Below are positions 16,258 to 23,862 of a stretch of DNA of 38,010 nt, one piece after another (the first letter of the stretch is position 1; every line of letters starts with the position of its first letter). The translations under genes and the position numbers were made by a program. The stretch is from Flavobacterium macrobrachii. GTDB taxonomy: Bacteria > Bacteroidota > Bacteroidia > Flavobacteriales > Flavobacteriaceae. The notes under the pieces were generated by a model that saw only the letters and a program-made list of their open reading frames with translations, was not told the DNA's origin and made no database searches. The stretch is from NCBI RefSeq assembly GCF_014486675.1, contig NZ_JACTAC010000028.1:1-38010 (forward strand). The letters are read 5' to 3'.

Positions 16258-16916
16258 TGTTGTTTTATATTTTTAACAACACTGAAATCCAACTCATTAA
16301 AATGAGTAATCACTCTGTCCGCTTTTGAATAGTCTTGTAGTTTAGAATGAAAACTATCATATCCAACACAATAAATATTTGCCGATTTTGCTGCTTGAAT
16401 TCCGTTGGTGCTATCTTCAATCACGATGCAATTTTCTACTGGAGTTTGAGCCAATTCGGCTGCCTTTAAGAAAATAGCAGGATGTGGTTTCGACTTTGGA
16501 AAATCTTCACCTGAAACTTTATGTGTGAAATAGTGATGCAAATTAAATCGATCAAAAATACGCTCAATAGTAACATTTGCCGATGATGATGCCAAGACCA
16601 ATTGCATTCCGTTACTGTGTAAATCTTTAATCAAATCTTCTACTCCATCCAATAAATACAAATCTTCTTTGCTGTCAAAAGCGTCATTAAATAAGTTGCG
16701 TTTGGTTTCGACTAGGGTTTGAACGTCTTGTGCTAAATTGTAGGTTTCTTTTAAGCGCTCGTAGATATTTTTGGTAGAATTTCCCGTAAACGAAGCATAC
16801 ATTTCTGAAGAAACTTCAATGTTTAGTTGTTTAAAATGTTGCACATAAGCATAATGATGAACGGGTTCTGTATCCACTATCACGCCATCCATGTCGAATA
16901 TTACGGTTTGTATCAT
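16254..16916 (-). CDS. HAD-superfamily phosphatase, beta-phosphoglucomutase-like
   Basis: 220 aa, HAD subfamily IA with a helical cap (residues ~15-85). Motif I DMDGVIVDTEP at residues 8-18, motif II Ser in LVLASSSANVT, the Lys in DFPKSKPHP, and motif III VIEDSTNGIQAAKSAN are intact. The GV/TEP pattern is that of beta-phosphoglucomutase and sugar-phosphate phosphatases. The sequence does not settle which substrate is used. It is cotranscribed with the SGNH gene (4-nt overlap). Its 5' side is a 110-nt repeat island. Confidence 0.88.
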   Translation of the reverse strand: MIQTVIFDMDGVIVDTEPVHHYAYVQHFKQLNIEVSSEMYASFTGNSTKNIYERLKETYNLAQDVQTLVETKRNLFNDAFDSKEDLYLLDGVEDLIKDLHSNGMQLVLASSSANVTIERIFDRFNLHHYFTHKVSGEDFPKSKPHPAIFLKAAELAQTPVENCIVIEDSTNGIQAAKSANIYCVGYDSFHSKLQDYSKADRVITHFNELDFSVVKNIKQQ

Positions 16917-16924
16917 TTCTTTAT

Positions 16925-17027
16925 TGTATAATGTATTGCTGTATAATGTATTGTTGTATATTGTATGACTGAATTATTTTACAATATACATTTTTACAGT
17001 ATACAGTATATCTTTTTACAATACACA
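16925..17027. repeat. Word-repeat island with inverted second half (TGTATAATGTATTGC type)
   Basis: Three 15-bp units start at 16925, 16940 and 16955 (TGTATAATGTATTGC, TGTATAATGTATTGT, TGTATATTGTATGAC). They are followed at 16981-17027 by reverse-complement words (ACAATATACA, TACAGTATACAGTATA, TACAATACACA). The whole island would fold into a long hairpin. Confidence 0.75.
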
Positions 17028-17046
17028 CTATTCCGTTTCCAAAAAA

Positions 17047-17769
17047 CTATTTACTCTTTTTCAATAAATATTTCACCACTGTTTCGGCGGCATGAAGTCC
17101 AAAAAGGCATGGCATCCAGCTGTTTGTTCCGTAGAATGATTTTTTGAAATTTTTTCCATCAGTCAGTTTAATACTAGATTGATCGGGTACTTCGGTAGAA
17201 AAAACGGCTTTAATTCCTTTGGAAATTTTTTGTTCTTTTAATCGTTTGCGCATGTTTTTTGCTAACGGACAATATTCGGTTCTACTAATATCGCGAACTT
17301 TTACCATGCTTGCTTCATATTTTCCGCCTGCACCCATGCTTGATATTACTTTTACCTTTTTACGTTTGGACGCAATTAATAAATTTAATTTTGGTGTTAC
17401 ACTATCGATGCAATCGAGAACGTAATCAAAATCGGTAGTTACAATTTCTAGTGCTCTTTCGGGAGATAAAAATTCTTCCAAACGCGTTAGATTTAACTCT
17501 GGATTAATATCCATTAATCTATTACCAACAACATGAACTTTTGGTAAACCAACGGTGGAATGCAATGCTGGTAATTGTCTGTTTATATTGGTAATATCTA
17601 CCACATCGCCATCGACAATAGTCATGTTTCCCACACCAGCACGAGCTAAAAACTCGGCTGCAAACGAACCCACACCGCCTAAACCAACTACTAAAACATT
17701 GGCATTTTTTAGATTGTTTAATCCTTCTGCTTTAAATAATAATTCTGCTCTTTCTTGCCACTTTGCCAT
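17047..17769 (-). CDS. tcdA: ThiF/E1-like protein, tRNA threonylcarbamoyladenosine dehydratase type
   Basis: 240 aa of the E1-like adenylating superfamily. The ATP-binding loop VLVVGLGGVGSFAAEFLARAG is at about residues 25-45, followed by the metal/ATP site VDGDVVDITNINRQ and the conserved CIDS. The C-terminal part with EYCPLAKNMRKRLKEQKI and FYGTNSWMPCLFGLHAAE matches TcdA/CsdL, which converts t6A37 of tRNA into its cyclic form (ct6A). Length is close to the family norm. A minus-strand TATTTTTG at 17800-17793 is a possible -7 box 24 nt before the ATG. Alternative: another ThiF/MoeB relative, but the C-terminal motifs favour TcdA. Confidence 0.88.
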   Translation of the reverse strand: MAKWQERAELLFKAEGLNNLKNANVLVVGLGGVGSFAAEFLARAGVGNMTIVDGDVVDITNINRQLPALHSTVGLPKVHVVGNRLMDINPELNLTRLEEFLSPERALEIVTTDFDYVLDCIDSVTPKLNLLIASKRKKVKVISSMGAGGKYEASMVKVRDISRTEYCPLAKNMRKRLKEQKISKGIKAVFSTEVPDQSSIKLTDGKNFKKSFYGTNSWMPCLFGLHAAETVVKYLLKKSK

Positions 17770-17950
17770 CGTTATTCAAAATTTTAAAGTGGCAAAAATA
17801 GGGATTTTTCAGGAGATTAGGAGGTAAGATTAATTACTTACTCGACAAAACAAAAAATTAGTGTAAATGTATTTTAATCCGATTTTTAGTCTTACGATTA
17901 AGTTTAACTTATTACTGACTAAAAAATTGAAAGTAATGTAATCCTTTCCA

Positions 17951-17980
17951 AACCTGACAGGTTTTAAAAACCTGTCAGGT
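17951..17980. repeat. RAYT-1 palindrome, copy 1
   Basis: Two facing odd palindromes: AACCTGACAGGTT (centre A) and its reverse complement with T at the centre, joined by TTAAAA. This copy overlaps the 3' end of the futalosine-hydrolase-like gene and supplies its stop codon. Confidence 0.9.
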
Positions 17981-18584
17981 ATACATCCACCGCCATTACA
18001 CCTTCCAGAAAGTCAATAACTTTTACTTCTTCAAAAAAATCAATTTCGGTTTCGTGAGGTAGAAAATCAGAGATAATCCTAACGATAAAATCCTGTGGTT
18101 TTTTTAGATACATAAAGGTGTAATCTTCCATATTGACTACGGTTTTCTCGGCTAAATCGGTAGTGCGCACAAATTTATCTGAGGTTAACGAAGCCAAGCA
18201 CGGCAAAGCCAACTTAGGTTCGGCAAGGATTGGCGCACCGTTTTCAAACAAACCACCTTCGTAGCCATAGAGCGAAGCATTAGTGATTTCTATAGGTTTA
18301 CCCAGTTGAAGATAATCGGGTAAGTGCGTTGCTTTTCCAACCACAGCAGCAAAACCCATCAAGACACAAACATCGTGTGGCGGCAACTGCATCATGGCTT
18401 TAGCCGTGCTTTCACGACCAATACCGGAAACAATTACCTGATAAGTAGCATTCAAATTAGGAATACGAGCCAAAGCGTTCAGCACTTTCTCGCGCTCAAT
18501 GTCCATTGGAGTAAGGATGATTATCTTCAAAGTTATAGTATTAAATTTCTTTTGTCTTTTATTCAGTTGCAAGTTCAAACACAA
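17964..18584 (-). CDS. mqnB: Nucleoside phosphorylase-fold protein, futalosine hydrolase (MqnB)-like
   Basis: The longest frame is 206 aa, but the first 20 residues (MCLNLQLNKRQKKFN) do not look like the family. The fold begins at KIIILTPMDIEREKVLNAL, so a TTG at 18530 or the ATG of MDIEREK at about 18510 is more likely. GIGRESTAKAM, VLMGFAAVVG, GYEGGLFENG and VVNMEDYTFMY fit the PNP_UDP_1 family, with MED in the ribose-binding site. MqnB splits futalosine to dehypoxanthine futalosine in the futalosine route to menaquinone. Other nucleosidases of this fold remain possible. The last codons (YLTGF, stop) are encoded by the RAYT-1 palindrome. Confidence 0.72.
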   Translation of the reverse strand: MCLNLQLNKRQKKFNTITLKIIILTPMDIEREKVLNALARIPNLNATYQVIVSGIGRESTAKAMMQLPPHDVCVLMGFAAVVGKATHLPDYLQLGKPIEITNASLYGYEGGLFENGAPILAEPKLALPCLASLTSDKFVRTTDLAEKTVVNMEDYTFMYLKKPQDFIVRIISDFLPHETEIDFFEEVKVIDFLEGVMAVDVYLTGF

Positions 18585-18684
18585 AGCAAAAAAATATATC
18601 CAAAATAGTATCGGAGTTGTCCACTTCCATTATTGGCTCTGAGTATGATATTAAATATACTTATATTAACAATTGTATTTAATT

Positions 18685-18999
18685 TTATTGACTAAAAAAA
18701 TAATCAAGTACAAATAGGTAGAATATTAGTGGTAATAGTAAAACTAATAATCCGAAAAGCTTAGATTTTCTGTAACAATGAAAGCCCAAATAACAATTTC
18801 CTATCAAAATTAATGGATATAAATTAATCACTACAAAATATAATATCCTAGGGAATAATGAACCTGGAGCATCAAACATAAATATTGACATGAAAAAAAT
18901 GAAAGGCCACAATAAAATTGTAGAAGACACTAACATAGCTATAACTAAAAGCCATGTTGGCAAATCTTCTGTTTTAAAATAAGTTCTTATCCATTTCAT
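18685..18999 (-). CDS. Small membrane protein of unknown function
   Basis: 104 aa with three hydrophobic segments (about residues 15-42, 50-70 and 80-100) and an amphipathic N-terminus (MKWIRTYFKTEDLPTW). No motif is recognised. Only its position between the mqnB-like gene and a palindrome copy can be described. Confidence 0.6.
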   Translation of the reverse strand: MKWIRTYFKTEDLPTWLLVIAMLVSSTILLWPFIFFMSIFMFDAPGSLFPRILYFVVINLYPLILIGNCYLGFHCYRKSKLFGLLVLLLPLIFYLFVLDYFFSQ

Positions 19000-19087
19000 A
19001 AAGTTTGTTCCTGTTTAACGTAGCAATAAAATTATTGCTAACTACAAATTAACGGAATTTGGCGGGAATTATTGTTAGATATTATTG

Positions 19088-19117
19088 AAACCTGACAGGT
19101 TTTAAAACCTGTCAGGT
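19088..19117. repeat. RAYT-1 palindrome, copy 2
   Basis: Same element as 17951-17980 (AAACCTGACAGGTT then its mirror, spacer TTAAA). It is followed, after 9 nt, by a 31-nt copy of the 3' end of the helicase gene. Confidence 0.9.
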
Positions 19118-19126
19118 ATAGAAAAA

Positions 19127-19157
19127 AATCACTCCTCAAAACTCTCATCGTTAACCC
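19127..19157 (-). pseudogene. Third, shortest copy of the helicase gene tail
   Basis: Read on the minus strand, this 31-nt stretch encodes NDESFEE and a TGA stop, matching the end of the helicase at 21354 (NDESFEG, stop). It lies on the same side of palindrome copy 2 as the true tail lies of copy 5. Confidence 0.7.
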
Positions 19158-19202
19158 TAGCTATGCATTCTATGATAAAAAAAACTAAAAAAATGCAGCG
19201 TA

Positions 19203-19544
19203 CTACAATTTAGCCTTTACAATATCCATCAACACTTTGTTTTGAATTTCTAGCGCCTTGATTTGTGATTGGAGGTCGGCAATTTTTTGTTGGTTTTCTG
19301 CGTGAATATCAATGGTTGTTGTATAGCTAGTAGGCAATTGAGTGGCTATATCCGCAAAAAAATTATGCTCTAAAGCATGACTTAGTTCCCATAATTTACT
19401 GGTTTGGATGGTTGTCTTCTTTTGGTAACTTAAAAGTGTATGCAACATTATCCCCATTTTTCGAGCTAAGGCTGCTCTTCTTATTCTTTTGGTTTCTAGA
19501 TGATGGTTTATTATTTCGTTTACATTCAATTGGTTATTAGCCAT
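19203..19544 (-). CDS. Small HTH (XRE-like) regulator with C-terminal coiled coil
   Basis: 113 aa. Residues ~5-65 resemble a Cro/CI-type helix-turn-helix: NVNEIINHHLETKRIRRAALARKMGIMLHTLLSYQKKTTIQTSKLWELSHALEHNFF, with the usual ALARKMGI recognition layout (quoted in pieces). Residues 80-112 are a heptad-like coiled coil (ENQQKIADLQSQIKALEI) that would dimerise it. Targets are unknown. The upstream 326-nt AT-rich island contains large inverted repeats that could be its operator, which is inference. Confidence 0.7.
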   Translation of the reverse strand: MANNQLNVNEIINHHLETKRIRRAALARKMGIMLHTLLSYQKKTTIQTSKLWELSHALEHNFFADIATQLPTSYTTTIDIHAENQQKIADLQSQIKALEIQNKVLMDIVKAKL

Positions 19545-19870
19545 ATCTTTAGGTTTTTAGAATTAAACAAAAGTACTTATTTTTATTAAAACTTAATTTT
19601 TTATTGTATTAATTACTTTATTATAATCTATTAATTGTTGTTTTTTTATCACTAATTATTGCATTTTAAACTATTAATTACTTTATTTAATACTATTTTT
19701 AAGTGTATTTAATACTATTAATTATTTTAAAATATAGTATTTATTACTTTAAAATATAGTATTTATTATTATATAAAGTAGTATTTATTATATTTAATTA
19801 ATGTATTAATTACACTTAAAAATAGTATTAAATAGAATTAAAAGTTGACTATAGCCAGTTATATAGTCAC
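19545..19870. repeat. AT-only island with 23-bp perfect inverted repeats
   Basis: 326 nt almost without G or C. Positions 19685-19707 (ATTTAATACTATTTTTAAGT then GTA) are the exact reverse complement of 19811-19833. Between them a 21-bp word containing AAAATATAGTATTTATTA occurs twice. The first 120 nt repeat CTATTAATTACTTTATT-like words. No gene is visible. Confidence 0.75.
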
Positions 19871-20356
19871 TTATATGTCATCATTGCTGTTTTTACCTTG
19901 ATTTTTACTAGTGTAGCGCGCTTTTAGGGTTTCATAAGCAGTCTTGGTTCCTGGCACACCCACTTTGGAAGCATTCTTTATAAATTCGTAGGTAACATTG
20001 GAAGTCATATAGGCTTCGTGTCCTGCAATTCGTTTAGCATCTTGAAGTCTACTCAAGCCTTGCAAAAGAACCGTTTCTAGTTGGTCTAGCTGTGTATATA
20101 CCTTCAAATCATTTTCTAATGATGATAAATCAATATAGGAAGGCAACACATTGGGCAAGGTTTTGCCGGCGTTTAGCACATTTTCCGAAAAAATTTTATT
20201 AGCAACATTTATCGATTTTAACTTTTTTCGCTCCTCTGGAGTAAGTCCGCCACATTCTGGAATTTTAGAAATAAAGGAAGCTATGTCTTGAAGCATACTC
20301 TGGGTATCTGCTTCTGGAAGTACCACATTAATTCTGTTGTAGTTGATATTTGCCAT
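19871..20356 (-). CDS. Hypothetical soluble 161-aa protein
   Basis: 161 residues, no signal peptide or membrane segment, mostly helical by composition. N-terminus MANINYNRINVVLPEADTQ; middle LTPEERKKLKSINVANKIFSENV; C-terminus YEFIKNASKVGVPGTKTAYETLKARY, then a polar tail. I recognise no family. It is upstream of, and co-directional with, the HTH gene, but a 326-nt AT island separates them. Confidence 0.65.
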   Translation of the reverse strand: MANINYNRINVVLPEADTQSMLQDIASFISKIPECGGLTPEERKKLKSINVANKIFSENVLNAGKTLPNVLPSYIDLSSLENDLKVYTQLDQLETVLLQGLSRLQDAKRIAGHEAYMTSNVTYEFIKNASKVGVPGTKTAYETLKARYTSKNQGKNSNDDI

Positions 20357-20492
20357 TGTTAGATTTTTTTTGCATCAAGTTGCATGTGATATCATTTATA
20401 CTTGAAATTATTATAAAGTAAAGCTACTATTTATATACTACAATTCCAATTGTGTTTATCGAAGCTAGTTCAATCATTGTTCTGATACTTAG

Positions 20493-20525
20493 AAACCTGA
20501 CAGGTTTTTAAAACCTGTCAGGTTT
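20493..20525. repeat. RAYT-1 palindrome, copy 3
   Basis: 33-nt element of the same type, spacer one T longer than in the other copies. The helicase-tail copy follows 9 nt later. Confidence 0.92.
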
Positions 20526-20534
20526 ACAAAAAAA

Positions 20535-20610
20535 AATCACCCCTCAAAACTCTCATCGTTATACCCAATCAAATATAATATGTCTTTGGCTCGAGTAACG
20601 GCGGTGTACA
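20535..20610 (-). pseudogene. Duplicated 3' end of the RecD-like helicase gene
   Basis: 76 nt, identical at 72 positions to 21352-21427. The minus strand keeps the reading frame YTAVTRAKDILYLIGYNDES plus FEG and stop, with two amino-acid changes from the intact gene (Lys to Ile, Phe to Tyr). The similarity stops abruptly at GTACA, where the copy continues into GTTAACAGTT. Confidence 0.93.
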
Positions 20611-20622
20611 GTTAACAGTTAG

Positions 20623-20655
20623 AAACCTGACAGGTTTTAAAAACCTGTCAGGTTT
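20623..20655. repeat. RAYT-1 palindrome, copy 4 (upstream flank of transposase)
   Basis: 33-nt element, identical in its arms to copies 3 and 5. It ends 79 nt before the transposase start. Confidence 0.93.
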
Positions 20656-20677
20656 GGGAAGTAAAGACTACATTTAT

Positions 20678-20710
20678 TTGGTTATGATATTCAAAATAAT
20701 TTTATTTTTG
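20678..20710 (+). promoter_or_regulatory. Promoter of RAYT-1
   Basis: TTG (20678-20680), 22-nt spacer, TATTTTTG (20703-20710). It lies 24 nt before the ATG. Confidence 0.5.
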
Positions 20711-20734
20711 TAATTCAATATTAACCAATAAGTT

Positions 20735-21310
20735 ATGATACAAGTACTAGAAAACGGTAAATACTACCATATTTATAATCGTGGAATAAATAGTACAACA
20801 CTCTTCAAAGAAAAAACCAACTTTGAACATTTTCTCAAACTTTATGATTATCATATTAATCCAATAGCAGAAACCTATGCTTGGTGTTTAATGAAAAATC
20901 ACTTTCATTTGTTGGTTAGAATTAAAAATGTTAATGAAATAACTCTTGAAAAGAAAATTCTACCATCACAATCTTTTTCAAATCTTTTTAACGCTTACAC
21001 TAAGGCTTTCAACAAAAGCTATAATCGACATGGAGCATTATTCGAAAGACCGTTTAGAAGAAAAGAAATTAATTTTGACAATTATTTTCAGAATGTAATT
21101 GTTTACATTCACAATAATCCAGTTCATCACAAAATATGTGATCATCCATTAGAATATCCATGGAGTTCTTATGTAAGCTGTATTTCTGAAAAACCAACAA
21201 AACTTCAACGTAATGAATTTATCACGATTTTTAACAATATTGAAAACTTTAAATTGGTTCATGAAGAAGTAATAAATAATTTTGAGATTGAAAATTTTCT
21301 AGGTATTTAA
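20735..21310 (+). CDS. REP-associated tyrosine transposase (RAYT-1), Y1/HUH family
   Basis: 191 aa of the Transposase_17 (Y1_Tnp) family, single-strand DNA transposases related to IS200/IS605 TnpA. The opening YYHIYNRGINSTTLF is typical. The HUH metal-binding pair is His56-Phe-His58 (LMKNHFHLLVRI). The likely nucleophile is Tyr88 (NAYTKAFNKSYNRHGALFERPF). Later blocks VIVYIHNNPVHH and YPWSSY are also diagnostic of RAYTs. All catalytic residues are present, so it is probably active or only recently inactive. A copy of a 33-bp palindrome lies 79 nt upstream and another 4 nt downstream, and three more lie within 3 kb. There is no accessory TnpB and no terminal repeat typical of an IS. Confidence 0.93.
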   Translation: MIQVLENGKYYHIYNRGINSTTLFKEKTNFEHFLKLYDYHINPIAETYAWCLMKNHFHLLVRIKNVNEITLEKKILPSQSFSNLFNAYTKAFNKSYNRHGALFERPFRRKEINFDNYFQNVIVYIHNNPVHHKICDHPLEYPWSSYVSCISEKPTKLQRNEFITIFNNIENFKLVHEEVINNFEIENFLGI

Positions 21311-21314
21311 CTCT

Positions 21315-21347
21315 AAACCTGACAGGTTTTGAAAACCTGTCAGGTTT
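21315..21347. repeat. RAYT-1 palindrome, copy 5 (downstream flank of transposase)
   Basis: 33-nt element with spacer TTGAA in place of TTAAA, lying 4 nt after the transposase stop and 6 nt before the helicase stop on the opposite strand. It could also serve as a bidirectional terminator. Confidence 0.93.
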
Positions 21348-21353
21348 AAAAAA

Positions 21354-22775
21354 TCACCCCTCAAAACTCTCATCGTTAAACCCAATCAAATACAATTTAT
21401 CTTTGGCTCGAGTAACGGCGGTGTACAACCATCGAACGTAATCTACAGTAATGCCATCGGGTAAATAAGGTTGTTCGATAAAAACGGTGTTCCATTGTCC
21501 GCCTTGACTTTTATGACAGGTAATCGCATAAGAGAATTTCACTTGCAAAGCGTTGAAGTATTCGTTGTTTTTTACCTTGAGGAATTTGCGGTATTGCGGT
21601 TCGCCTTCATAGTCTTTCATCACTTCTTGATACAAAGCATTGCTTTCTTCGTAGGTTAATGACGGCGATTCGCTGCTGATGGTATCGAGTAATACAATGG
21701 TTTCAAATGGTTTTTGGTTGGGGTAATCGACCATTCTGATTTTAACATTCGCAAACCGAAAACCATACAACTCTTTAAAGTTGAAAATTTGCAATACTTC
21801 AACAATATCACCATTGGCAATAAATCCGGCTTCATCGGTTTCTTTGAGCCAAAAATAATTGTTCTTCACAACCATCAAATAATCGCCAACGGAAAGTTCG
21901 CTGTCTTTGTCCAAAATTCGGGTTCGGATTTGCTGATTGTATTGGTTCGCTCGTTTATTGGAACGAACAATAAAACACGTATCTTCAATGCTGTAATTGC
22001 TGTAAGCACTTTGAATAGCATCTTGAATATCATAACCATCGGTTAAGCGAACGATGTCTTTAAAACCTTTTACCTTAAATTGAATATCGGTTAAAAAGGT
22101 TTCTTTCAGAAGTTCACGTAATTGTGTTGCATTATACAAAATCCCCGATTTTTCTTCCTGACGCATTACTTCGTCTAACTCAATCGACAACACGGTTTTG
22201 TCATAATGCAAAGCCAAACTATCGGTATCCAATGCTGGGCTAACTTCCATTTGAACTGGTGGCAACTGCGCCGTATCGCCAAGCAAAATCATTTTGCAAT
22301 TTTGACCATTGTAGATGTAAAAAATCAAATCGTCGAGCAACGAACCGTTTTCATACAGTTTCGAATCGGCAGCAACATCCGAAATCATCGAAGCTTCATC
22401 GACTATAAAAATGGTATTCTTGAATTTATTGGCTTGCGTGGTAAACGAAACGCCGCCACCTTTTCCTTTTTTGGGAAAATAAATCCGTTTGTGAATGGTA
22501 AAAGCGGGTTTATTGGAATAATTAGCAATGACTTTTGCCGCACGACCAGTTGGTGCTAGCAATACGGCTTTCATATTAATGTCGTTCAAACTGTTAACAA
22601 TGGTAGAAATCACTGTTGTTTTTCCCGTTCCAGCATAACCTTTCAAGACAAATATTTGCTCATCATTTTTATCCGTTAAAAACTCGGAAATCATCTGAAA
22701 AAAAATATTCTGCTTCAAAGTGGGCTGAAACGGGAATTGTCTTTTCAAAATACTGTAAAACTGATGTGGAAGCAT
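21354..22775 (-). CDS. RecD-like ATP-dependent DNA helicase
   Basis: 473 aa, superfamily 1B. Walker A GYAGTGKTT at residues 46-54, Walker B FIVDEASMIS, motif III GDTAQLPPV, and C-terminal UvrD_C_2 motifs SYAITCHKSQGGQW and LYTAVTRAKDKLYLIGF. It lacks the long N-terminal domains of RecD2, which is usual for this small Bacteroidetes type annotated as AAA family ATPase or RecD-like. It would unwind DNA 5' to 3', probably in repair. The stop TGA (21354-21356) directly adjoins the RAYT-1 palindrome. Two partial copies of its 3' end lie at 19127-19157 and 20535-20610. A TATCTTTG promoter box lies upstream, on the edge of a repeat island. Confidence 0.92.
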   Translation of the reverse strand: MLPHQFYSILKRQFPFQPTLKQNIFFQMISEFLTDKNDEQIFVLKGYAGTGKTTVISTIVNSLNDINMKAVLLAPTGRAAKVIANYSNKPAFTIHKRIYFPKKGKGGGVSFTTQANKFKNTIFIVDEASMISDVAADSKLYENGSLLDDLIFYIYNGQNCKMILLGDTAQLPPVQMEVSPALDTDSLALHYDKTVLSIELDEVMRQEEKSGILYNATQLRELLKETFLTDIQFKVKGFKDIVRLTDGYDIQDAIQSAYSNYSIEDTCFIVRSNKRANQYNQQIRTRILDKDSELSVGDYLMVVKNNYFWLKETDEAGFIANGDIVEVLQIFNFKELYGFRFANVKIRMVDYPNQKPFETIVLLDTISSESPSLTYEESNALYQEVMKDYEGEPQYRKFLKVKNNEYFNALQVKFSYAITCHKSQGGQWNTVFIEQPYLPDGITVDYVRWLYTAVTRAKDKLYLIGFNDESFEG

Positions 22776-22801
22776 TAAAAGGCTATGTTTATTTTGGAGT
22801 T

Positions 22802-22832
22802 CAAAGATACTTTATTCAACTTCAAAAATCAA
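22802..22832 (-). promoter_or_regulatory. Promoter of the RecD-like helicase gene
   Basis: Minus strand: TTG (22832-22830), 20-nt spacer, TATCTTTG (22809-22802), 27 nt before the ATG. The TTG lies inside the first unit of the 19-bp tandem repeat. Confidence 0.55.
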
Positions 22833-23020
22833 TGGCAACTTCAAAAATCAATGGCAACTTCAAAAATCAATGGCAACTTCAATTACAAAAATCAATTTCA
22901 ATATTTTAAAATTAACTTTTTAAACTTGCTTTTGTCTTTGACTTTTGAATTTGTTTTTTGAATTTGACTTTTGGAGATTGCTTTTTGAGATTGCTTTTTG
23001 AAGTTGACTTTTGAATTTGT
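22818..23020. repeat. Word-repeat island with inverted second half, 19-bp unit x3
   Basis: AACTTCAAAAATCAATGGC occurs three times without change at 22818, 22837 and 22856. From about 22924 the words invert: TTTTGAATTTG, CTTTTTGAGATTG, CTTTTTGAAGTTGAC. It shares its words with the island at 14128-14320. It lies between the divergent helicase and DUF3822 genes and holds parts of both promoters. Confidence 0.88.
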
Positions 23021-23033
23021 TTTCGTAAGTTTG
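23004..23033 (+). promoter_or_regulatory. Promoter of DUF3822-rsmD
   Basis: TTG (23004-23006), 19-nt spacer, TAAGTTTG (23026-23033), 16 nt before the ATG. The TTG is part of the repeat word GAAGTTGACTTTTG. Confidence 0.62.
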
Positions 23034-23049
23034 CCTTTTCTATAAATTT

Positions 23050-23862
23050 ATGTGGCAAAACACCAGCGTTATCGATAAAATGTACCGAAAATTGACGGTT
23101 CAGGTTTCACTGAACGGTTTGTCGTTTGCTACTTTTGATACGCTGACCAATAAGCCACTGGTTATTCAAAAAATAACGTTAGGAAAGTTTGAAAAGAATA
23201 CACGCATCGAAGATTTATTTAATGATGCATTCCTGAAATATCCTGAACTCAAAGCTGGCTATGACGAAGTGGTGATTGTTCACAGCAATAATTTATCGAC
23301 TTTTGTTCCCACAGCTTTGTTTGACGAAGAATATTTAGGCAGTTATCTACAGTTCAATACCAAGGTTTTTGAAACCGATTTTTTTGCGTTTGACCAATTG
23401 GAAAAACACGAAATGAATAATGTTTACATTCCTTATGTGAACATGAATAACTTTTTTATCGATCAATTTGGTTCGTTTGATTATAAACATGCCAATACTA
23501 TTTTGGTGGAAAAGTTATTGGATATTTCGAAAAACAACGACGAAAGAAAAATGTTTGTTCACGTGAGCGAAACGCATTTTGAAATTGTAGTCATTCGAAA
23601 CCAAAAATTGGAACTATACAATTCATTTGATTATAAAACGCCCGAAGATTTTATTTACTACATTCTTTTTGCGGCAGAACAATTGCACTTAAATCCAGAG
23701 CATTTTAAATTGGAATTATTAGGCAACATCAATGAAGAAAGTCCGTTGTTTCAAATGGCATTCAAATATGTTCGAAATGTTTCTTTATTCAATGTGAATT
23801 TTATTTTCAATTCCTTTTCCGAAGCTGAAAACCGCGAACATTTTATATTACTTCACTCATGA
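23050..23862 (+). CDS. DUF3822 family protein
   Basis: 270 aa, cytosolic, no signal peptide. N-terminus LTVQVSLNGLSFATFDT, central YLGSYLQFNTKVFETDFFAFDQLEKHEMNNVYIPYVNMNNFFIDQFGSF (in pieces), C-terminal LFAAEQLHLNPEHFKLELLGNI. The pattern matches DUF3822, which is almost always found just upstream of rsmD in Bacteroidetes and may have an actin-like ATPase fold (inference). No catalytic residues are assigned. It overlaps rsmD by 4 nt (ATGA), so the two are translationally coupled. ATG 23050 is used, and a second ATG (MYRKLTV) lies ten codons in. Confidence 0.88.
   Translation: MWQNTSVIDKMYRKLTVQVSLNGLSFATFDTLTNKPLVIQKITLGKFEKNTRIEDLFNDAFLKYPELKAGYDEVVIVHSNNLSTFVPTALFDEEYLGSYLQFNTKVFETDFFAFDQLEKHEMNNVYIPYVNMNNFFIDQFGSFDYKHANTILVEKLLDISKNNDERKMFVHVSETHFEIVVIRNQKLELYNSFDYKTPEDFIYYILFAAEQLHLNPEHFKLELLGNINEESPLFQMAFKYVRNVSLFNVNFIFNSFSEAENREHFILLHS

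Larger units (their letters stand above)
20357..20734. other. 378-nt region made of palindromes, a gene-tail copy and a promoter
   Basis: No intact gene. In order it holds an AT-rich leader for the minus-strand gene, palindrome copy 3 (20493-20525), a 76-nt copy of the helicase tail (20535-20610), palindrome copy 4 (20623-20655), and a promoter for RAYT-1. Confidence 0.8.

Noticed and set aside
20735..21310. Classical insertion sequence with terminal inverted repeats and target duplication
   Set aside because: No terminal repeats of IS type or short target duplications are seen; the flanks are the palindromes of a RAYT.
22206..22909. Plus-strand frames opposite the helicase gene, one running into the 19-bp repeats
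   Set aside because: Antisense shadows of a clear helicase gene; the second only exists because the tandem repeat has no stops in that frame.
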